Shown here: piece by piece, positions 59,580 through 64,000 of the stretch
Numbering within the stretch: the stretch's first letter is position 1
Layout of the letters: each line of letters begins with the position of its first letter
Origin: Cohnella caldifontis
GTDB lineage: Bacteria > Bacillota > Bacilli > Paenibacillales > Paenibacillaceae
NCBI RefSeq assembly: GCF_029360585.1
Contig: NZ_JAQZSJ010000001.1
Location: 434,001 to 498,000 of the forward strand
DNA length: 64,000 nt
Reading direction: 5' to 3'
The notes under the pieces: model-generated
Told to the model about the DNA's origin: nothing
What the model saw: only the letters and a program-made list of their open reading frames with translations
Database searches by the model: none
Translations under genes and position numbers: made by a program

Positions 59580-61037
59580 TTATCCCGTCACGGCGCCAGA
59601 GTTCGCGACCGAACTGAGATCGTGCGGCACTCTCCGGGCCACGCCCGTCTCGATCGCCGCCTGGATCACTTTCCTCCTGACCGCTTCCACCACCCTCGTG
59701 TTGAACACGCTGGGGACGATGTACTGCTCGCTCCGTTCATGGTCTTCGACGATGGATGCGATCGCGTGAGCGGCTGCCAGCTTCATTTCCTCGTTGATGC
59801 ACGTCGCCTGGCAATCGAGCGCCCCGCGGAACATGCCGGGGAAGCAGAGGACGTTATTCAGCTGATTCGGATAATCCGACCGGCCGGTCGCCATGACCCG
59901 TACGAACGGCTCGGCGATTTCGGGGGCGATCTCCGGCGTCGGGTTGGCCATGGCGAACACGATCGGATCGCGGTTCATTTTCCGCAGATCTTCCAGCGTA
60001 ATGACGCCCGGTCCCGACAACCCGATAAAGACGTCGGCCCCCTCCATGGCGTCGGACAAAGTCCCGCTCACGTTGTCGGGGTTGGTGTGTTCCGCGTACC
60101 AGCGGAACATCGGATTGTCGTAGTTCGGCCCGCGGCGGATGATGCCGACCGACCGGGTGGCGCCCACGATATGCTTCACCCCGGCGCGGAGCAAAATCCG
60201 GGTGCAGGCGATTCCGGCCGCTCCGACGCCGCTGAAGGCGACTTTGATCTCCTCCATGCGTTTTCCGACGATTTTCAGCGCGTTGATCAGACCGGCCAAC
60301 ATGACGACGGCCGTTCCGTGCTGATCGTCGTGGAAGACGGGAATGTCCAGTTCCCGTTTCAGGCGTTCCTCGATCTCGAAGCAACGGGGGGAAGAGATGT
60401 CCTCCAGATGGATGCCTCCGAAGACGGGAGCGATCGATTTGACGATCCGGACGATTTCCTCCGGGTCCTTCGTGTCCAGACAAATCGGGAACGAGTCGAC
60501 GCCGGCCATTTCCTTGAACAGCATCGCCTTGCCTTCCATCACCGGCATCGCCGCGATCGGGCCGATGTCGCCGAGCCCGAGCACGGCGGTTCCGTCGGTC
60601 ACCACGGCGACCGTATTCCGTTTGATCGTCAGCGCGTATGCCTTGGACGGTTCCTCGTGAAGCGCCATGCACACTTTGGCTACGCCGGGCGTGTATACAT
60701 GGGACAGGTCGTCGCGGTTTTTGATCGGCACCTTGGAATGGATCTCCAATTTTCCGCCGAGGTGCATGAGGAACGTCCGATCGGAAACGTTGACGACGGC
60801 GATTCCCTGCTCCGCCTGCAGCCGTTTCATCAGACGTTGTTCGGATTCGCCGTCCGACACTTGCACGGTAACGTCCCGAATCGTTGCGGCCGGGCTTCGG
60901 CTGACGATGTCGACCGCGGTAATTTCCCCGCCCGCCTCGTGGACGGCGTTCGCGATCGCGACGAAAGGCACGTCCAGTTGAATCTCCATGCGGATAATCA
61001 CCGTGTTGGACCGAATCGGGGAATGGCTCTTGGTCAT
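59580..61037 (-). CDS. NAD(P)-dependent malic enzyme with N-terminal ACT domain
   Basis: A 485-residue malic enzyme. An ACT-like domain (MEIQLDVPFVAIANAVHEAG; IRDVTVQVSDGESEQRLMKR) occupies the first ~85 residues. It is followed by the short-form malic enzyme core (RDDLSHVYTPGVAKVCMALH, NTVAVVTDGTAVLGLGDIGP, HDDQHGTAVV, AFSGVGAAGIACTRILLRAG). It oxidatively decarboxylates malate to pyruvate and CO2. Next to a gentisate-type cluster it would channel fumarate/malate from ring cleavage to pyruvate. The RBS CGGAGG is clear. Confidence 0.92.
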   Translation of the reverse strand: MTKSHSPIRSNTVIIRMEIQLDVPFVAIANAVHEAGGEITAVDIVSRSPAATIRDVTVQVSDGESEQRLMKRLQAEQGIAVVNVSDRTFLMHLGGKLEIHSKVPIKNRDDLSHVYTPGVAKVCMALHEEPSKAYALTIKRNTVAVVTDGTAVLGLGDIGPIAAMPVMEGKAMLFKEMAGVDSFPICLDTKDPEEIVRIVKSIAPVFGGIHLEDISSPRCFEIEERLKRELDIPVFHDDQHGTAVVMLAGLINALKIVGKRMEEIKVAFSGVGAAGIACTRILLRAGVKHIVGATRSVGIIRRGPNYDNPMFRWYAEHTNPDNVSGTLSDAMEGADVFIGLSGPGVITLEDLRKMNRDPIVFAMANPTPEIAPEIAEPFVRVMATGRSDYPNQLNNVLCFPGMFRGALDCQATCINEEMKLAAAHAIASIVEDHERSEQYIVPSVFNTRVVEAVRRKVIQAAIETGVARRVPHDLSSVANSGAVTG

Positions 61038-61189
61038 CTCGAAACCTCCGTAAAGGGTTACTCAACTGGAAGCTCGCAAACGCTTCAACCTCCAGTCGTC
61101 TGATTCCCATTGTAGCCCTTGCAACCATCGGCATGAACGTTCATCGTGGACGAAACGCGGGGGCGCATTTCCGCAAACGCAAGCATACG

Positions 61190-63394
61190 TTACGAATCGG
61201 CGCCGTGCGGCTCGCCGCCTTGCAAATCGTGAAGCTTGTAGGCGAGCAGCAGATTAAAGCGCTGTTCGGCGTCGTCGATGTCCACGTTCAGCACTTCCCT
61301 GATTTTTTCCAACCGGTATTTCAAGGAGCTGCGGTGGATGAACAACAGGCCGGCCGCATCCTTGATGTTGCCGTTGGTCATGAGGTACACGCGGAGCGTA
61401 TCGAACAGGTCCCGGTTTTTCCCGTACGTGAGCAGCGGTTCCAAATACGTCTTGATGAACAGCGTGCCGGCCAGAGGATCGTCCATATGGTACAGAACGG
61501 TATAAGAGCCCAGTTGGTGGAAGCTCATGTACGGCTTCCGGGGGAAGCGGTTGATCAGGATGCTGAGCGTTTTTTGCGCCTGTTTGTAGCCGAGGTAATA
61601 TTCCTCGATCTCCTTCGCTTCCTGGCTGATGCCGAGGTAGAAGGAGACGTGCTTCCACTCCCCGTCCAATATTTTCCGGATCCGCACATGGAAGCGGTCC
61701 CAAAAATCGCCCGACGTTTTCTCTTTCGGCACGATGACCAAGTAGTAGGCGTCTTTGCGCGTCAGGATCAGCCCGGGTTCCTTCCGGGACACTTCGTCGC
61801 GAACGCGGTCCCAAATGCGGTTTTTCTCCGTTTCCCATTCGAGGACGTTCGGATTGCGGTCTTCGGCGGGATCGATCCGGAACGTGAACAATCCGATACA
61901 GTGCGGTTTCGAGAGATCCCAATTCAGCAGGTTGGCGTATTCCATGACTTTCGGCTTGTTTTGGGCGTCTTGGGTGAACAGTTGGTTGAAAAAGCCGTCC
62001 TTGACTTGCTCCCGTACGTCCAGCACCAACTTCTGCTTGATGAATTGCACCGCATAGACGTTCAAGGCGTGGTTGAGCGTCATCCGGAGGACGATGTCGA
62101 GATGTTTCCTGGGCATCGCGAGACCGAGATACCCGAGCAATTCCCCGCCGCCCATCACCTTCCATAACCCCAGTTCGCCGTTATCGTCCAAGTCCAGCCA
62201 ATGTTCCAGCCGGCGGCTGCCGGACACCTCCCGGCCATGCTGACGGACAGCCGCGATCACCCGATCATGGCAGGGCGATTCGTCTTCGCGCGAAAACACG
62301 GACGTCACGTGGAAGAAGCGGTCGAACAGAAACACCGGGCAGCCCATCATGTTGGACAACGACTTGGAGATGTTGGAAAATCCGTCTTCCTCCACGGTAT
62401 GCTTGACCAGGTCGTACTGGTAGTTCATATACGTTTCCAGCCGCGTCTGGCGTTCCCGTTCGCTTAGGTATAACCTGGCGTTTTCGATGACGGCCGACAC
62501 GTGGGAGGACAGGAACGTCAGCAATTCCAGATCCTCGCGGGTGAAAGCGCCGGGTTCCTTGTCCGTGACGTGGAGAACCCCGATCAATTTCAAATTGACC
62601 GTCAGGGGGATCGTGATCTCCGGTCCGCCCGGCTTTTCCAGATGGGAGAAGAACGACTTCAGATCGTAACGCTCATGCAGATCGATCTTCCGAGGGGCTT
62701 GGGAAGCCCCGTATACCGGCCTTTGAAGCAGCAGCTCATTGCTTGTCTCGTCATACAAGTAGATGGAAGCCGATCGTGCGCCCGTGCCTTTGCCGGCCCG
62801 TTCCACGATATTTTCCACGATTTGTTCGAGCGAATACAGATTCTCTTTCAGCCAGTCCAGGCCTTTGATTTTCTTGAACTCGTTTTCCCGATGGCGGGCG
62901 AGCGCGAAGGCGGTCGCGATATCCCTGCCGTACTCGAGAAACAGCTTATCCGCCTCGAGCACGAGCGGCACGAACGAGCGGAAGGCGATCACGCACAGCC
63001 CGAGGCAGCTTCCGGTTTCATGCAGGATGGGGATCGTAAACCAGGATTGAAAATTTTCGTTGTCGAGAGAAGTGAGGAATACGCACGTCTCCTTGCCTTT
63101 GATCGAGTCGAACGAACAGTAGGATCTCTGAAAAAGCTCGGCGCAGCATCGTTCGACGGGCAGCGGAAAATTCGGTTCGAGACCCGCTGCGTCGCCTTTT
63201 TTGGCCTTCACGGCCAACGTACCGTTGTCGATCGTCAAGATCGCCATGAAGTCGCAGGCGAACTGTTGATGGAACGAGTCGATCAAATAGTGAAGCGTTT
63301 CATCCAGCGTATCGAACTGCACCAAACGTCGGGCCGTTTTGCGTAGATGTACGTCGATCTTGTTCATGATTTGCTGCTGTTTGGCATCGATCAT
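61190..63394 (-). CDS. PucR/CdaR-type regulator with GAF domains (regulator 2)
   Basis: A 734-residue paralogue of the regulator at 53845-56097, similar along the whole length: HLRKTARRLVQFDTLDETLH near the start, a GAF region (GTGARSASIYLYDETSNELL; EITIPLTVNLKLIGVLHVTD) and the PucR helix-turn-helix TLRVYLMTNGNIKDAAGLLF, IHRSSLKYRLEKIREVL. Start 63394 is fixed by homology and GGGGAGGGAG. It lies between the second dioxygenase gene and malic enzyme. The two regulators probably respond to related aromatic ligands. Confidence 0.85.
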   Translation of the reverse strand: MIDAKQQQIMNKIDVHLRKTARRLVQFDTLDETLHYLIDSFHQQFACDFMAILTIDNGTLAVKAKKGDAAGLEPNFPLPVERCCAELFQRSYCSFDSIKGKETCVFLTSLDNENFQSWFTIPILHETGSCLGLCVIAFRSFVPLVLEADKLFLEYGRDIATAFALARHRENEFKKIKGLDWLKENLYSLEQIVENIVERAGKGTGARSASIYLYDETSNELLLQRPVYGASQAPRKIDLHERYDLKSFFSHLEKPGGPEITIPLTVNLKLIGVLHVTDKEPGAFTREDLELLTFLSSHVSAVIENARLYLSERERQTRLETYMNYQYDLVKHTVEEDGFSNISKSLSNMMGCPVFLFDRFFHVTSVFSREDESPCHDRVIAAVRQHGREVSGSRRLEHWLDLDDNGELGLWKVMGGGELLGYLGLAMPRKHLDIVLRMTLNHALNVYAVQFIKQKLVLDVREQVKDGFFNQLFTQDAQNKPKVMEYANLLNWDLSKPHCIGLFTFRIDPAEDRNPNVLEWETEKNRIWDRVRDEVSRKEPGLILTRKDAYYLVIVPKEKTSGDFWDRFHVRIRKILDGEWKHVSFYLGISQEAKEIEEYYLGYKQAQKTLSILINRFPRKPYMSFHQLGSYTVLYHMDDPLAGTLFIKTYLEPLLTYGKNRDLFDTLRVYLMTNGNIKDAAGLLFIHRSSLKYRLEKIREVLNVDIDDAEQRFNLLLAYKLHDLQGGEPHGADS

Positions 63395-63504
63395 TCGGCA
63401 TCTCCCTCCCCAAGGGGTTGAATCCATCTTACTTGAATCTCCGGCATAAAGGAATCGCCCTCTTGCCGAGGCGCGGCAAAAAGGCGATGGATCAGTCGGA
63501 TGGA

Positions 63505-64000
63505 TCAGGGCAAGATCGGGGAAAACCGACCGGTCACTTCTTGACGCCCGCGGTTGCGTTCGTACGTTTCCCCGCGGACGAGATCCAAACGTTCCATGAG
63601 CGGCAAATCGCTGGCGGAGAACAGCAGCGCGTCCTCCGTGCCGGTGTTGGCGTGTTCGTGCAAAGCCCAAGGCGGGACGACGAAAATGTCCCCTTGCGAC
63701 CAATCGAACCGGGTTCCGTCGATGACGGTAGTTCCGGAGCCCCTGAACACGTGGTAAATGACGGAATGCGTATGCCGGTGGGCCAAGCCTTCGAATCCCC
63801 GCGGCAGCTTCTGCATCCAGGACGCGATATTGGGCGTCGCGTTTTTGCCGTTCGAAGGATTGAAGTATTCGACCGCGACGCCGTCGTAAGGATCCGGCTC
63901 GAACCGGCTTAAGCCCTCGAGGGCTTCCGCCGTCGGCTTCCATTTGTACAAGCCGAGCGGCGCCTTCTTCTCCGTCCGGTCGGAAATCGGCCGAACCATG
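63505..64000 (-). CDS. Gentisate dioxygenase-like bicupin (copy 2), 5' end outside window
   Basis: The C-terminal ~165 residues of a bicupin closely similar to copy 1 at 58255-59364: ALEGLSRFEPDPYDGVAVEY, AHRHTHSVIYHVFRGSGTTV, PPWALHEHANTG, and LPLMERLDL. The upstream half lies beyond position 64000, so an apparent ATG at 63999 is not a reliable start. It lies about 110 bases upstream of regulator 2, giving a dioxygenase-regulator pair that mirrors copy 1 and regulator 1. Confidence 0.85.
   Translation of the reverse strand, partial: MVRPISDRTEKKAPLGLYKWKPTAEALEGLSRFEPDPYDGVAVEYFNPSNGKNATPNIASWMQKLPRGFEGLAHRHTHSVIYHVFRGSGTTVIDGTRFDWSQGDIFVVPPWALHEHANTGTEDALLFSASDLPLMERLDLVRGETYERNRGRQEVTGRFSPILP

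Noticed and set aside
1-64000. tRNA, rRNA and prophage genes
   Set aside because: Looked for and not seen; no conserved tRNA arms, 16S/23S/5S signatures, integrase or phage structural genes were recognised.

Overview
The window looks like a chromosome segment of a high-GC, spore-former-type Firmicute, most likely Paenibacillaceae (Paenibacillus/Cohnella-like). The grounds are strong AGGAGG-type ribosome binding sites, sigma-A promoters, a glycine riboswitch ahead of gcvT-gcvPA-gcvPB, a YcdB/YcdC-type PepSY protein carrying S-layer homology domains, ECF and BMP transporters, and CsoR/CopZ/CopA copper control. No rRNA or tRNA gene was seen. Nearly everything downstream of 12.6 kb is on the minus strand.

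Layout. 0-2.1 kb: a DUF5317 membrane-protein operon with a 33-residue peptide, a truncated YciI-like remnant next to an intergenic repeat, and a universal stress protein. 2.2-7.5 kb: glycolate/lactate oxidase subunits (glcD, glcF) divergent from a FadR-type regulator across a palindromic operator, then an ArsB-type pump. 7.5-12.6 kb: a copZ-copA copper operon whose CopA has an unusual C-terminal extracytoplasmic fusion, and an acyl-CoA-dehydrogenase-like gene. 12.6-30.2 kb: a long co-directional run with a bacterial microcompartment (BMC) core: three BMC-domain shell proteins, one EutN/CcmL pentamer protein and two unusual core proteins. Around them are a UbiD/UbiX pair, an adenine-deaminase-family amidohydrolase, cyclase, creatininase, isochorismatase, DUF1989 and M20 hydrolases, two nucleoside hydrolases and an ECF transporter. 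No aldehyde dehydrogenase, alcohol dehydrogenase, phosphotransacylase or B12/glycyl-radical enzyme is present. 30.2-39.9 kb: a BMP-type nucleoside ABC transporter, a BtpA/SgcQ protein, a DeoR regulator, an FGGY sugar kinase, an M42-type peptidase and a nucleoside hydrolase pseudogene. 39.9-44.6 kb: the glycine cleavage operon behind a tandem glycine riboswitch. 44.7-47.2 kb: an acyl-CoA ligase, a hotdog thioesterase and a HIT protein. 47.2-50.3 kb: copZ-csoR flanked by two phased arrays of 51/52-bp palindromic repeats, each beside a decayed IS91-type transposase. 50.3-64 kb: an S-layer-linked PepSY protein, an alpha/beta hydrolase, and a gentisate-type aromatic ring-cleavage cluster with two dioxygenases and two paralogous PucR-type regulators.

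How the parts may work together (inference). Nucleosides enter through the BMP transporter, nucleoside hydrolase frees the base, the FGGY kinase and BtpA protein handle the sugar, and the base is opened and decarboxylated by the BMC-associated hydrolases and the prenyl-FMN decarboxylase. The enzyme set resembles the classical clostridial purine-to-glycine route through aminoimidazole carboxylate, and a glycine cleavage operon lies nearby. The BMC promoter and the BtpA/BMP promoter share a dyad, TGTAA-N7-TTACA, which suggests common control. This locus is the most interesting system in the window.
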